NCBI RefSeq assembly: GCF_013391405.1
Contig: NZ_JACBFD010000008.1
Coordinates: 1 to 64,000, forward strand
Length of the DNA: 64,000 bases
Reading direction: 5' to 3'
From: Staphylococcus sp. GSSP0090
GTDB lineage: Bacteria > Bacillota > Bacilli > Staphylococcales > Staphylococcaceae
The notes below the pieces were generated by a model, which saw only the letters and a list, made by a program, of their open reading frames with translations, did no database searches and was not told where the DNA came from. Of this stretch, positions 56,553 to 64,000 are shown in pieces (within the stretch, counting starts at the first letter, position 1; every line of letters starts with the position of its first letter). The position numbers and the translations under genes are program-made.

Positions 56553-56566
56553 TTAAAACGTTTACA
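56553..56566 (-). promoter_or_regulatory. Putative CcpA operator (cre) upstream of sdcS
   Basis: On the minus strand TGTAAACGTTTTAA matches the cre consensus TGWAANCGNTNWCA at all but one defined position. The plus-strand reading is equally good. It lies 87-100 bases before sdcS, where CcpA binding would repress uptake of dicarboxylates when glucose is present. This is inferred. Confidence 0.45.
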
Positions 56567-56601
56567 TCACCATTATTTATTATTAAATATAATATGAATA
56601 C

Positions 56602-57684
56602 TCACTCTATATTTATTTTTTTGAATGTTATACCGGCTTCGTTAGATGCGTATAGATTTTTAATATCTCTTAAATAAACACGTTGTGACTTATCATCAAA
56701 ATCATTTTGAGATATAAAGATATTTTCATGTTTAATATTGTTATAACTTTGAATACGTATGGCTTCTTTACGCATTTTTCCTATAAATTGATTTTGATAA
56801 ATATTTAAATTGTTTCCTGCTTGTGTAATTCTTTCATTGCCTTTCAAATCTTGTGCATTTTTCCCATCTTTTACAGCTAAAAAGCGTATGCCGCCCTCAC
56901 AATTTTTAAAAACATTATGATGTATATACGTATTTTTGTTTTTAAGTGATGTGAGTGCATATTGTTTCAACCCTTCGAAAACATTATAGCGAATGTGAAT
57001 GTTGTCATAATATTGATTATAGCGACTCGCATGTGAGCCAATTGCTCGGTTCCATGCTTGCATGCCCGGCGTTGCTGAATTACCAAAATAGCAATTTTCT
57101 ATTATGACATTTTTTGTAATAGTACCGTCAGTTGCCCCAAATTTTGGAAAAGCACCTGGAACTTGTATATCTAACTGCACCGCTTCGGAAAAAAATCTCG
57201 TTCCATCTGGATCATTGAAACCTAAGAATTTACAATGATTGATGTATAAACCATTTACCCCACATGCATCCAAGCAATGGCCACCAACCACATCTTTAAA
57301 CGTGACATTCACAATTTGAATGTCGCATGCGTGTCCCATACACATCGTCGTATTATTATAAGGATATTGATACCCATTCATATCAAATGTTCCACCTGCT
57401 ATATAAATATGACTGTTCCCGTTATAGCCATAATACGATTTAAAACAACGTCCGTTTTTCAATAATGTATCTTTCCCATATCTTTTTAGAACCGCCTTAT
57501 CATCTAACAACAATGTTGTGCCTTCATAAATCACCAGCGGCTTGCGAATGTGATATTCGCCTTGTGGTATATAAATCGTTGTTCCCTTATTTTTCTTCGC
57601 ATAATTGAGTGCTTTTTGCATTGCACGTGTATCTGCCCATTTATGTTTTCCTTTTAAACCAAATTCTTTTGCATTAATCATCAT
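56602..57684 (-). CDS. Right-handed parallel beta-helix protein (pectate-lyase-like fold)
   Basis: This 360-residue protein begins with the pectate-lyase superfamily-3 style block (ADTRAMQKALNYAKKN, then GTTIYIPQGEYHI). It continues as repeated short strands (IYIAGGTFDMNG, IQIVNVTFKDV, LYINHCKFLGF, VIIENCYFG, IHIRYNVFEG, TYIHHNVFKN, LNIYQNQFIG, IFISQNDFD), about eight beta-helix coils. It has many histidines, but no signal peptide or membrane segment. Candidate activities are polysaccharide lyase, glycosidase or phage-tailspike-like binding; none can be chosen. AAAGGAA precedes the ATG. It is a single gene divergent from pncA. Confidence 0.7.
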   Translation of the reverse strand: MMINAKEFGLKGKHKWADTRAMQKALNYAKKNKGTTIYIPQGEYHIRKPLVIYEGTTLLLDDKAVLKRYGKDTLLKNGRCFKSYYGYNGNSHIYIAGGTFDMNGYQYPYNNTTMCMGHACDIQIVNVTFKDVVGGHCLDACGVNGLYINHCKFLGFNDPDGTRFFSEAVQLDIQVPGAFPKFGATDGTITKNVIIENCYFGNSATPGMQAWNRAIGSHASRYNQYYDNIHIRYNVFEGLKQYALTSLKNKNTYIHHNVFKNCEGGIRFLAVKDGKNAQDLKGNERITQAGNNLNIYQNQFIGKMRKEAIRIQSYNNIKHENIFISQNDFDDKSQRVYLRDIKNLYASNEAGITFKKINIE

Positions 57685-57822
57685 CGGCCAGTTCCTTTCA
57701 TCGTTATTACTTAATAATTAACATAAATATGTTTTTTTAAACGCGTTGACGAGTATCTTTAATGATTTAGCAACTTAGTATATAATTGCTATTATATTTG
57801 ATATTGGGAGTGTTACCATAAT

Positions 57823-58374
57823 ATGAAAAAAAGTGCGTTAATTGTAGTAGACTATTCAAACGATTTTGTGGCTAAAAATGGAAATTTAACTTGTGGCCTT
57901 CCAGGTCAACAGATTGAAAGCTATATAGTGGAAAGAATTGAAGCTTATAACAAAAAACAATCAGATATCTTTTTTATGATGGATTTACATTATGAAGAAA
58001 ATAAATATCATCCTGAAAGTAAATTATTTCCGCCTCATAATATCATCGGTACTTTTGGGCGTGAACTATATGGCAAAGTAAATGATATTTATCAAAACAT
58101 TTTATTTAATGATCATATTCACTTTTTAGACAAAACGCGTTATGATTCATTTTGCGGTACGCCTTTAGATTTAATGTTACGTGAAAGACATATTAATCAT
58201 TTAGAAATCGTTGGTGTTTGTACGGATATTTGTGTACTTCATACTGCAATCAGTGCATATAATTTAGGATACAGCATTTCCATTTCACATAGAGGTGTGG
58301 CTTCCTTTAATCCTTCAGGTCATGAGTGGGCATTAGAGCATTTTAAAAATTCACTAGGTGCTGAAGTAGAATAA
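57823..58374 (+). CDS. pncA: Nicotinamidase PncA (isochorismatase family)
   Basis: PncA deamidates nicotinamide to nicotinate, which PncB then uses. The 183-residue protein has the catalytic triad D10 (VVDYSNDF), K104 (DKTRYDSF) and C137 (GVCTDICVLHT), and metal ligands D54, H56 and H63 in DLHYEENKYHPES. The metal-site pattern distinguishes nicotinamidases from plain isochorismatases. TTGGGAG precedes the ATG. It stands alone. Confidence 0.9.
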   Translation: MKKSALIVVDYSNDFVAKNGNLTCGLPGQQIESYIVERIEAYNKKQSDIFFMMDLHYEENKYHPESKLFPPHNIIGTFGRELYGKVNDIYQNILFNDHIHFLDKTRYDSFCGTPLDLMLRERHINHLEIVGVCTDICVLHTAISAYNLGYSISISHRGVASFNPSGHEWALEHFKNSLGAEVE

Positions 58375-58431
58375 CAATGTAAAATCATGCTAGAATAATA
58401 TTAACTACTTAAAATTAAGGAGAATTTAAAT

Positions 58432-59361
58432 ATGGCAAAAACTTATATTTTCGGACATAAAAATCCAGATACAGATGCAATTTCATCCGCTATTATCATG
58501 GCAGATTTCGAACAACAAACAGGTAATGCTGAAGCTACTGCATACCGTTTAGGCGAAGTAGGTCCTGAAACGCAATATGCTTTAGATCATTTTAATGTAA
58601 CTGCACCAGAATTACTTAATGATGATTTATCCGATCAAAATGTCATTTTAGTTGACCATAATGAATTCCAACAAAGTGCTGATTCAATAGCTAACGCAGC
58701 TGTACAACATGTTGTCGATCACCACAGAATCGCTAACTTTGAAACTGCAGCACCTTTATATTATCGTGCTGAACCAGTTGGTTGTACTGCAACGATTTTA
58801 TACAAAATGTATAAAGAACGTGGATTTGAAATCAAACCTGAAATTGCTGGTTTAATGATATCTGCAATTATCTCAGATAGTTTATTGTTCAAATCACCTA
58901 CTTGTACTGAACAAGATATACAAGCTGCCGAATCATTAAAATCAATTGCCAATGTTGATTTAGAAACATACGGCTTAGAAATGTTAAAAGCTGGTGCTTC
59001 TACAAAAGATAAATCTGTTTCAGATATTTTATCTATGGATGCAAAATCATTTAATATGGGAGATTTTGTTACTCGAATTGGACAAGTTAATACGGTTGAT
59101 ATCGATGAAGTATTTGCTCGTCAAGAAGAATTAGAAAAAGAAATGCTTGAAGTAAGTGCCAATGAAAAATATGATTTATTTGTTTTAGTGGTTACTGATA
59201 TCATTAATAGCAATTCTAAAATACTTGTTGTTGGTGCAGAAAAAGACAAAGTCGGCGTTGCTTTCAATGTTACACTTGATAACAATACCGCATTTTTACC
59301 AGGCGTTGTTTCCCGTAAAAAACAAGTTGTACCACAAATTACAGAAGCTTTGACAAAATAA
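58432..59361 (+). CDS. ppaC: Manganese-dependent inorganic pyrophosphatase (family II)
   Basis: PpaC hydrolyses pyrophosphate and pulls biosynthetic reactions forward. The 309-residue protein of the DHH superfamily has metal ligands H9, D13 and D15 in IFGHKNPDTDAISSA, the DHH motif VVDHHRI, and the C-terminal DHHA2 domain ending with VVSRKKQVVPQI. AAGGAGA precedes the ATG. It is transcribed alone and has a clear terminator. Confidence 0.96.
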   Translation: MAKTYIFGHKNPDTDAISSAIIMADFEQQTGNAEATAYRLGEVGPETQYALDHFNVTAPELLNDDLSDQNVILVDHNEFQQSADSIANAAVQHVVDHHRIANFETAAPLYYRAEPVGCTATILYKMYKERGFEIKPEIAGLMISAIISDSLLFKSPTCTEQDIQAAESLKSIANVDLETYGLEMLKAGASTKDKSVSDILSMDAKSFNMGDFVTRIGQVNTVDIDEVFARQEELEKEMLEVSANEKYDLFVLVVTDIINSNSKILVVGAEKDKVGVAFNVTLDNNTAFLPGVVSRKKQVVPQITEALTK

Positions 59362-59424
59362 AGTACACACTATCTGTACAATATAACGTTTGAATTAAAA
59401 TTTCAGGATTTTACAATTAATTAT

Positions 59425-59456
59425 ACTGGGACATAGTTGATATGTTCCAGTTTTTT
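59425..59456 (+). terminator. Terminator after ppaC
   Basis: ACTGGGACATA pairs with TATGTTCCAGT (one G-U pair) around a 5-base loop, followed by six T. Confidence 0.85.
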
Positions 59457-59503
59457 ATCAATCTATGCATATTGAACTTTCATTCGTATTAGGAGGCATA
59501 TAT

Positions 59504-60883
59504 TTGAATTCAATTGAACAAACTTTCCACAATAGTAAACAATATTTTAATACACATGTCACCAAAGACCTTAAATTTAGAAAAAAACAATTAAAACTCT
59601 TGAGTAAAAGTATTAAAAACCACGAAGATGCATTACTGAATGCTTTCCAAGAAGATTTAGGTAAAAATAAAGTAGAAGCATATGCAACGGAAATTGGTTT
59701 TACTTTAAAAAACATTAAAATTGCTCGCAAAGAACTTAAAAATTGGGCGAAAAAGAAACAGGTTAACACCCCTCTTTATATGTTCCCTACTAAAAGTTAT
59801 ATCGTAAAGGAACCTTACGGAACAGTTTTAATTATCGGTCCATTTAATTACCCATTCCAATTACTTATTGAACCACTTATTGGTGCTATTGCTGCGGGTA
59901 ATACAGTTATACTCAAGCCTTCTGAGTTCACACCGCATGTGTCAGATGTTGTAAAAAATATAATTGAAGATGTCTTTCCTCCTGAATACATTAGTATTTG
60001 TCAAGGTGGCGCAGATACAACTCAATCATTGATACATTTACCTTTTGATTATATCTTTTTCACAGGAAGTGAACGTGTCGGTAGAATTGTGTATCAAGCA
60101 GCCAGTACGAATTTAACACCTGTCACTTTAGAGTTAGGTGGTAAATCACCTGTCATTGTCGATGAAACTGCAAATATCAAAGTAGCGAGTGAACGAATCA
60201 GTTTCGGCAAATTCACTAATGCTGGTCAAACCTGTGTTGCACCAGATTATATTCTTGTAAACCGTAAAGTTAAAGAAGATTTAATCAAAGCTTTAAAAAA
60301 TACAGTAACTGAATTTTATGGTAAAGACATACAAGCAAGTCCTGATTTTGGTCGTATCGTTAATCAAACACATTTCGATCGCTTAAACCATTTATTAGGC
60401 GTTCATCAATCAGAAATTGTTTTTGGTGGTCACTCTGATTCATCTACAAAATTTATTGGGCCAACGATATTAGATGACATTACTTTTAATGATAAAATTA
60501 TGGAAGATGAAATATTTGGGCCCATACTACCAATTATTACTTATGATGACTTTGATGAAGCCATTGATTTAATTCATACGAAACCCAAACCACTCAGTCT
60601 ATATTTATTCAGTGAAGATGAAAACGCAACAGAACGCGTTTTAAATGAAATTTCTTTTGGTGGCGGTGCCATCAACGATACCTTGATGCAATTAGCAAAT
60701 CCAAATTTACCATTCGGTGGTGTTGGTGCTTCAGGTATTGGTCAATACCATGGCAAATATAGTTTCGACACGTTCAGTCATGATAAGTCTTATATATTTA
60801 AATCAACGCGTTTAGAGTCAAGCTTACTCTTCCCACCCTATAAAGGAAAATTTAAATATATTAAAACGTTTTTCAATAACTAA
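59504..60883 (+). CDS. aldH: Aldehyde dehydrogenase (AldH1/YwdH type)
   Basis: This NAD(P)-dependent enzyme oxidises aldehydes to acids; similar bacterial class-3-type enzymes take long-chain or aromatic aldehydes. The 459-residue protein has the cofactor region FFTGSERVGRIVYQAAS, LELGGKSPVIVDETA with the general-base glutamate, the nucleophile cysteine in FTNAGQTCVAPDYI, and a basic, hydrophobic C-terminus (PPYKGKFKYIKTF) that could touch the membrane. The start is TTG at 59504, seven bases after AGGAGG; no ATG fits. With it the length equals that of the S. aureus protein as I remember it. Confidence 0.92.
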   Translation: MNSIEQTFHNSKQYFNTHVTKDLKFRKKQLKLLSKSIKNHEDALLNAFQEDLGKNKVEAYATEIGFTLKNIKIARKELKNWAKKKQVNTPLYMFPTKSYIVKEPYGTVLIIGPFNYPFQLLIEPLIGAIAAGNTVILKPSEFTPHVSDVVKNIIEDVFPPEYISICQGGADTTQSLIHLPFDYIFFTGSERVGRIVYQAASTNLTPVTLELGGKSPVIVDETANIKVASERISFGKFTNAGQTCVAPDYILVNRKVKEDLIKALKNTVTEFYGKDIQASPDFGRIVNQTHFDRLNHLLGVHQSEIVFGGHSDSSTKFIGPTILDDITFNDKIMEDEIFGPILPIITYDDFDEAIDLIHTKPKPLSLYLFSEDENATERVLNEISFGGGAINDTLMQLANPNLPFGGVGASGIGQYHGKYSFDTFSHDKSYIFKSTRLESSLLFPPYKGKFKYIKTFFNN

Positions 60884-60995
60884 TCGTTTTTATTTTTTAG
60901 TCTTGATTAAAAGATAGTTAAGATTATCTATGCCTATTCTAATGACCAGTTAAATCATCGTTTCTAACGATTGGCGACAGTATTGTCAATACACT

Positions 60996-61037
60996 AAAAA
61001 GAGCCCGGTAGCTATTCATAGTAGCTATCGGGCTTTG
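60996..61037. terminator. Bidirectional terminator between aldH and the lactonase gene
   Basis: AGAGCCCGGTAGCTA pairs with TAGCTATCGGGCTTT (two G-U pairs), with an A-run on one side and TTTGT on the other. Nothing else is seen between 60884 and 61107. Confidence 0.75.
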
Positions 61038-61107
61038 TATTTATCATGTTAGTTTACTATTTGTTAACTACGTGATAACACCATTCTTAATAAAAATGTA
61101 AAATATA

Positions 61108-62145
61108 TTACTTTAGAAACTGTACACAAACACCTTCTGGTGCCGTTTCATGATTATCAACGATTTCTATGTTACCTGTAACTTTATCACGTTTAAAAAC
61201 AGTCAAAGCATAATCGCCTTCTTGGTGTGCACAAACTAAATAATCATCTGATTCAGTTATATTGAAATCACGTGGAAATTCTCCACCACTTTTAACAATA
61301 TCAACTAATGAAATCGTTGCACCCTCGTCTCCTACTTTAAATATAGCAAGACTATCATGACCACGATTACTTATATATAAGAATTGTTGGTCGTGTGATA
61401 TTCTTACTGCTGCCAATTTAGTATCACCATCAAAGTTTTCTGGAATTGTTAGGTGTCTCTCGATTTCAGTAAAATGACCATTCTCATATTTTAATGTACT
61501 TACAATATTTGATAACTCATGTACCAAATAAGCATATCTCCCATTTTCATGGAACGTGATATGTCTTGGGCCATCTCCAGGCTCAAAATCTATCGTGTCA
61601 TACACTTTCAAACCATCGTCGCCATATTCGTAAGTAATCACTTTATCTGTACCTAGATCCATTGCCACAACATATTTTTCATCCGGTGTTGTGTTCAGAT
61701 AATGGACGTGTGGTTGCTCTTGTCTTTCAGAAGGGCCAGTTGGATAATCATGCGCCAGTTCTTGTATTAGACGAACAATTTCTCCTGTTTCTGGATTTGC
61801 TTCATAAATTCTTGCTAAACCAGCACCATAAATTGCCTCAAAAATATATTTACCATCCGGTGATGCAGACACATAGCACCCATTACCAGAAGTTGACGCT
61901 AAACATTTATTTATTAGATTTAAAGTACCATCTGCTTCAATTTTCAAACTAGCAATGCCACAATCATCGCCCTCTTTGGTTACAGCATATAAAAATTGAT
62001 TATGTTGATTTACATATGTTGATGCTTCTAGTTCATAACCTGTTTTAACTTCAGTTATCTTGCCAGTTTCTTCATCTAGTTGGAAACGGTAAACTCCTTT
62101 ACCTTCTTTTTTTGTATATGTTCCAATATAACCTGTTGTCGTCAT
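61108..62145 (-). CDS. pgl: Lactonase family protein (6-phosphogluconolactonase-like beta-propeller)
   Basis: This 345-residue protein is a seven-bladed beta-propeller of the YbhE/YkgB type, usually named 6-phosphogluconolactonase (second step of the oxidative pentose phosphate pathway). Repeated blade sequences such as [54 protein letters not shown] and the conserved [22 protein letters not shown] and [11 protein letters not shown] blocks support this. The enzymatic role is assumed from the family and not certain. GGAGGGG precedes the ATG. It is divergent from the YolD-like gene. Confidence 0.88.
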   Translation of the reverse strand: MTTTGYIGTYTKKEGKGVYRFQLDEETGKITEVKTGYELEASTYVNQHNQFLYAVTKEGDDCGIASLKIEADGTLNLINKCLASTSGNGCYVSASPDGKYIFEAIYGAGLARIYEANPETGEIVRLIQELAHDYPTGPSERQEQPHVHYLNTTPDEKYVVAMDLGTDKVITYEYGDDGLKVYDTIDFEPGDGPRHITFHENGRYAYLVHELSNIVSTLKYENGHFTEIERHLTIPENFDGDTKLAAVRISHDQQFLYISNRGHDSLAIFKVGDEGATISLVDIVKSGGEFPRDFNITESDDYLVCAHQEGDYALTVFKRDKVTGNIEIVDNHETAPEGVCVQFLK

Positions 62146-62220
62146 GTAAACCCCTCCATATTATTATACTTATATTTTAATAAAGATTTTGGACAAAAGA
62201 CAATATAATGATTTAACCTC

Positions 62221-62249
62221 TTGAAAAATAGAACGTATGTTCGTATAAT
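62221..62249 (+). promoter_or_regulatory. YolD-like gene promoter with embedded LexA (SOS) box
   Basis: TTGAAA (62221-62226) is followed after exactly 17 bases by TATAAT (62244-62249). Within the spacer lies GAACGTATGTTC (62231-62242), a perfect match to GAACN4GTTC, the Gram-positive LexA operator. LexA bound there would block RNA polymerase, and DNA damage would release it. The box is read directly from sequence; SOS control is inferred from the known consensus. Confidence 0.75.
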
Positions 62250-62277
62250 AGATATATACTGATTGGAGTGATAATAA

Positions 62278-62682
62278 GTGAATGACTATACAAATAAAGA
62301 AACAGACTATAGAAAAATACCTAGAGATCAGCTGAACCCGAACATACCACAAGGACGTGGCATGGTTAAATGGGCGCCATTTGCTACATTACCTGAACAA
62401 TTCGAAAGCATTCAGCAATACTTGATTGATCAAAATAAAATTGATCGCCCAATATTATCAGATGACCAACTAAATGAACTCAATTTACAACTCCATCAAG
62501 CGTTACATTCAGATCATTTTGTGCACATTGAATATTATAAAGACGGCTGGCTAGAAAATATAACGGTTAAGATTAAAAACATAGATATGATACAAATGTT
62601 TTTAGAAGGATACCTGTTAAAAAATTCAGACACTATAAAATTATCTCTTTTTGACATTACCAAAATCAAAATAGACGATTAG
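62278..62682 (+). CDS. YolD-like family protein, probably SOS-controlled
   Basis: This 134-residue protein has the YolD-like pattern: PQGRGMVKWAPFATLPEQFESI near residues 24-45, then HIEYYKDGWLENITVKIKNID, a small Sm/Tudor-like beta domain. YolD proteins often accompany Y-family polymerases (UvrX/UmuC) in Firmicutes. Here none is adjacent; dinB lies 31 kb away. It starts with GTG at 62278, preceded by TTGGAGTG. A LexA-type operator in its promoter makes damage-induced expression likely. Function is unknown. Confidence 0.8.
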   Translation: MNDYTNKETDYRKIPRDQLNPNIPQGRGMVKWAPFATLPEQFESIQQYLIDQNKIDRPILSDDQLNELNLQLHQALHSDHFVHIEYYKDGWLENITVKIKNIDMIQMFLEGYLLKNSDTIKLSLFDITKIKIDD

Positions 62683-62744
62683 TTATTCATCCATGTTTAA
62701 ACATGCTAAAGTACGTTATGTGGCATAAAGGTAATGCTAATAAC

Positions 62745-62778
62745 ATAAAAAAACTGTCGATCATATTATCGACAGTTT
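62745..62778 (-). terminator. Terminator after the 56-residue membrane protein gene
   Basis: A perfect 11-bp stem (AAACTGTCGAT / ATCGACAGTTT) with a 6-base loop is followed on the minus strand by a seven-base T-run. It may also stop the YolD-like transcript from the other side, with less efficiency. Confidence 0.8.
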
Positions 62779-62808
62779 AAAGTGAAAACTTATTCCTTTT
62801 TCAACTAA

Positions 62809-62979
62809 TTAATTATTAGATTCGATATCTGAAATAATTTCTTTTGTTTTGCTTTCGATATCTTCAAAGTCTTTTTTGAAAATATAAGCAAATACAACTG
62901 CACCAATGCCTGCTGCTAATGATACAGTTAAGATTGTACCGAATACAAATTTAAATAAACCTTTAATAAAATTCCACAT
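62809..62979 (-). CDS. Small membrane protein, 56 residues
   Basis: This short gene encodes one hydrophobic segment (residues about 8-34, KGLFKFVFGTILTVSLAAG onward, ending VVFAYIF) followed by an acidic helix (KKDFEDIESKTKEIISDIE). GAGGTG lies at a good distance before its ATG, and a terminator follows 31 bases after its stop, so the unit looks complete. Its layout is like YtxH-type small membrane proteins. I do not recognise a named function. Confidence 0.75.
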   Translation of the reverse strand: MWNFIKGLFKFVFGTILTVSLAAGIGAVVFAYIFKKDFEDIESKTKEIISDIESNN

Positions 62980-63380
62980 TCTATTTCACCTCAATAAATT
63001 ATTAACATCACTATGCTTAATGATAGCATATTTGTTTATATCAATAAATATATACCCTCTTTTCACTAATATAAATCTACATATGAAGATAGTAATTTTA
63101 TGATATTATTGTAGTAATGCTTCAACAAAATAAAATTGCTTTATCTACTAAAGACTTCACTACTTTAATTAAGAGGATAAACATGCGCATTACGTTTATT
63201 GACAATTAAAAAAATAATAAAATAAAACGTGTTAATCGGTTTAACTATGAAATTAAATTCATCAATGTTCTGATGACTATTTTTTATAGATAGACTCGCT
63301 CAATGACACTAACATTGAATAAGAATTCAACAAAAAAGCGTGAGCCAAGTATATCAGACTCACGCGCATCGTAATGTTAT
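62980..63380. other. Intergenic region with no clear gene
   Basis: This 400-base stretch is very AT-rich. It holds the upstream region of the 56-residue gene on the left and the terminator of the 17-residue peptide gene on the right (63332-63365). One very short frame at 63183-63209 (MRITFIDN) has AAGAGGA upstream but no further support. Nothing else is seen. Confidence 0.5.
63332..63365 (-). terminator. Terminator of the 17-residue peptide gene
   Basis: A perfect 7-bp GC-rich stem (GCGTGAG / CTCACGC) with a 14-base loop is followed on the minus strand by six T. It begins 15 bases beyond the peptide's stop codon. Confidence 0.8.
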
Positions 63381-63434
63381 TTATTTAAACCAACTAGATA
63401 CTGCATCTCTAATAGCATCGTAATAGTTCGCCAT
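63381..63434 (-). CDS. Putative 17-residue amphipathic peptide (phenol-soluble-modulin-like)
   Basis: The frame reads MANYYDAIRDAVSSWFK and stops. Hydrophobic residues Y4, Y5, I8, A11, V12, W15 and F16 fall on one face of a helix (i, i+3/4, i+7 pattern), and D6, R9, D10, S13 and K17 on the other, as in phenol-soluble modulins and delta-haemolysin. Net side-chain charge is zero. AGGTGAT lies six or seven bases before the ATG, and a clean terminator follows the stop codon, so a very small transcript is likely. The sequence is not one of the named PSMs I remember. Cytolytic, regulatory and toxin-type roles are all open. Confidence 0.6.
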   Translation of the reverse strand: MANYYDAIRDAVSSWFK

Positions 63435-63585
63435 TAACAATCACCTCATTAAAAGTATAATTCCTTAATCAGTCGTCGTTGTTATTCTTAATGATAAGGT
63501 CTAGTACCCTGTAATGCAATTAACACTACGTTACATTAAAATTACAATTTTGTAAGACTACACTTTAGACATAGGAGATTTTAAA

Positions 63586-64000
63586 ATGCAAAAAGTAAAA
63601 TCAGATATTTTAACACATCGAGGTTCACACTATGACCTAGGTATACAAACTGCACAATGGATGCAACATACACCACTGTTAAAAAATAGAGAACAAGAAT
63701 GGAAAAAACGCATGCCACGCTTTGATATTCACATCAAAGAGACTTATGATATTTTTCAAACTTATGCACCTCAAATATGGGAAGAAATTAGAGGCATGCA
63801 AGAAGTGCTTAATTTACCTACACGTCAAATGATTTTAAATTTTGCGCATTACCGCTTTACACCCTTGAAAAATAGCGGTTGCACTGTCTATTTAGGTAAC
63901 GATTATATGGTGCGAAATTATGATTATCACCCAGCAACATATGATGGCCGTTATTTATTATTTCAACCCAATGACGGTGGTTTAGCTCAAATTGGGCCAA
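63586..64000 (+). CDS. C45/acyl-CoA:6-APA acyltransferase-like Ntn hydrolase, 5' part (cut by window end)
   Basis: The first 138 residues are present. After an N-terminal helical region (SHYDLGIQTAQWMQ), SGCTVYLGNDYMVRNYDYHP is the typical start of the Ntn-hydrolase core in the penicillin acyltransferase/choloylglycine hydrolase-like C45 family. Its cysteine would become the N-terminal nucleophile after self-cleavage. Substrates of these bacterial proteins are usually unknown amides. ATAGGAGA precedes the ATG. It is divergent from the 17-residue peptide gene, with about 150 bases between the two starts. Confidence 0.78.
   Translation, partial: MQKVKSDILTHRGSHYDLGIQTAQWMQHTPLLKNREQEWKKRMPRFDIHIKETYDIFQTYAPQIWEEIRGMQEVLNLPTRQMILNFAHYRFTPLKNSGCTVYLGNDYMVRNYDYHPATYDGRYLLFQPNDGGLAQIGP

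Noticed and set aside
57733..57748. TTTAAACGCGTTGACG considered as a third cre site between the beta-helix gene and pncA.
   Set aside because: It differs from the consensus at several fixed positions, including the leading TG and the CGNT core.

Overview
This is a low-GC Firmicutes chromosome segment, almost certainly from a coagulase-negative Staphylococcus. The proteins are close to, but clearly different from, those I remember from S. aureus. Gene order is the typical staphylococcal core order: perR, hemL2, Sav1866-type ABC exporter, mutY, recX, sgtB, vraUTSR, map, murT-gatD, ftnA, dinB, rlmD, dgkB, gatCAB, putP, camS-ligA-pcrA-pcrB, purB, pncB-nadE, nos-pheA, sdcS, ppaC, aldH. I could not fix the species; the S. 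saprophyticus/S. xylosus group is a guess. I see no prophage, insertion sequence, CRISPR array, tRNA gene or resistance island.

Layout. 1-455 is the 5' end of a 16S rRNA gene on the minus strand, with two sigma-A promoters and a leader to its right. 1.1-8.4 kb: perR, a D-2-hydroxyacid dehydrogenase, bcp, hemL2, a DUF939 membrane protein, the ABC exporter and ntdP. 8.4-15.2 kb: mutY, yfhP-like, a TagG/TagH-like ABC pair whose ATPase has lost its catalytic motifs, yfhH, recX, sgtB. 15.4-22.2 kb: small metabolic and stress genes. 22.3-29.3 kb: the cell-wall stress operon vraUTSR, map, a second DUF939 protein, and murT-gatD for lipid II amidation. 29.4-35.2 kb: ftnA, a DnaQ-like exonuclease, dinB, a HEFIH membrane protein, rlmD, dgkB. 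35.3-46.7 kb: gatCAB, putP, camS-ligA-pcrA-pcrB. 46.7-54.8 kb: M15 peptidase, TrpR-like regulator, purB, NETI/DUF2179 pair, NAD salvage genes, nos and pheA. 54.9-62.7 kb: sdcS, a beta-helix protein, pncA, ppaC, aldH, a lactonase, a YolD-like gene. 62.8-64 kb is accessory in character: two very small genes and the start of a C45-type Ntn hydrolase.

Functional links. Several genes serve the cell envelope: sgtB, vraUTSR, murT-gatD, the M15 peptidase, dgkB, pcrB and the TagGH-like pair. DNA maintenance is covered by mutY, recX, dinB, ligA, pcrA, the DnaQ-like exonuclease and the YolD gene. pncA, pncB and nadE make a complete nicotinamide-to-NAD salvage route apart from the adenylyltransferase step. 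perR, bcp and ftnA belong to peroxide and iron defence.

Most interesting points: a 17-residue perfectly amphipathic peptide gene at 63381-63434 with its own ribosome binding site and terminator; a LexA-type operator inside the promoter of the YolD-like gene (62221-62249); the motif-degenerate TagH-like ATPase (11529-13061); and a cAM373-like heptapeptide at the end of the CamS signal sequence. Start codons were often moved inward from the longest open frame to fit a Shine-Dalgarno sequence and remembered family lengths. All assignments come from reading the sequence and family knowledge; no database search was run.
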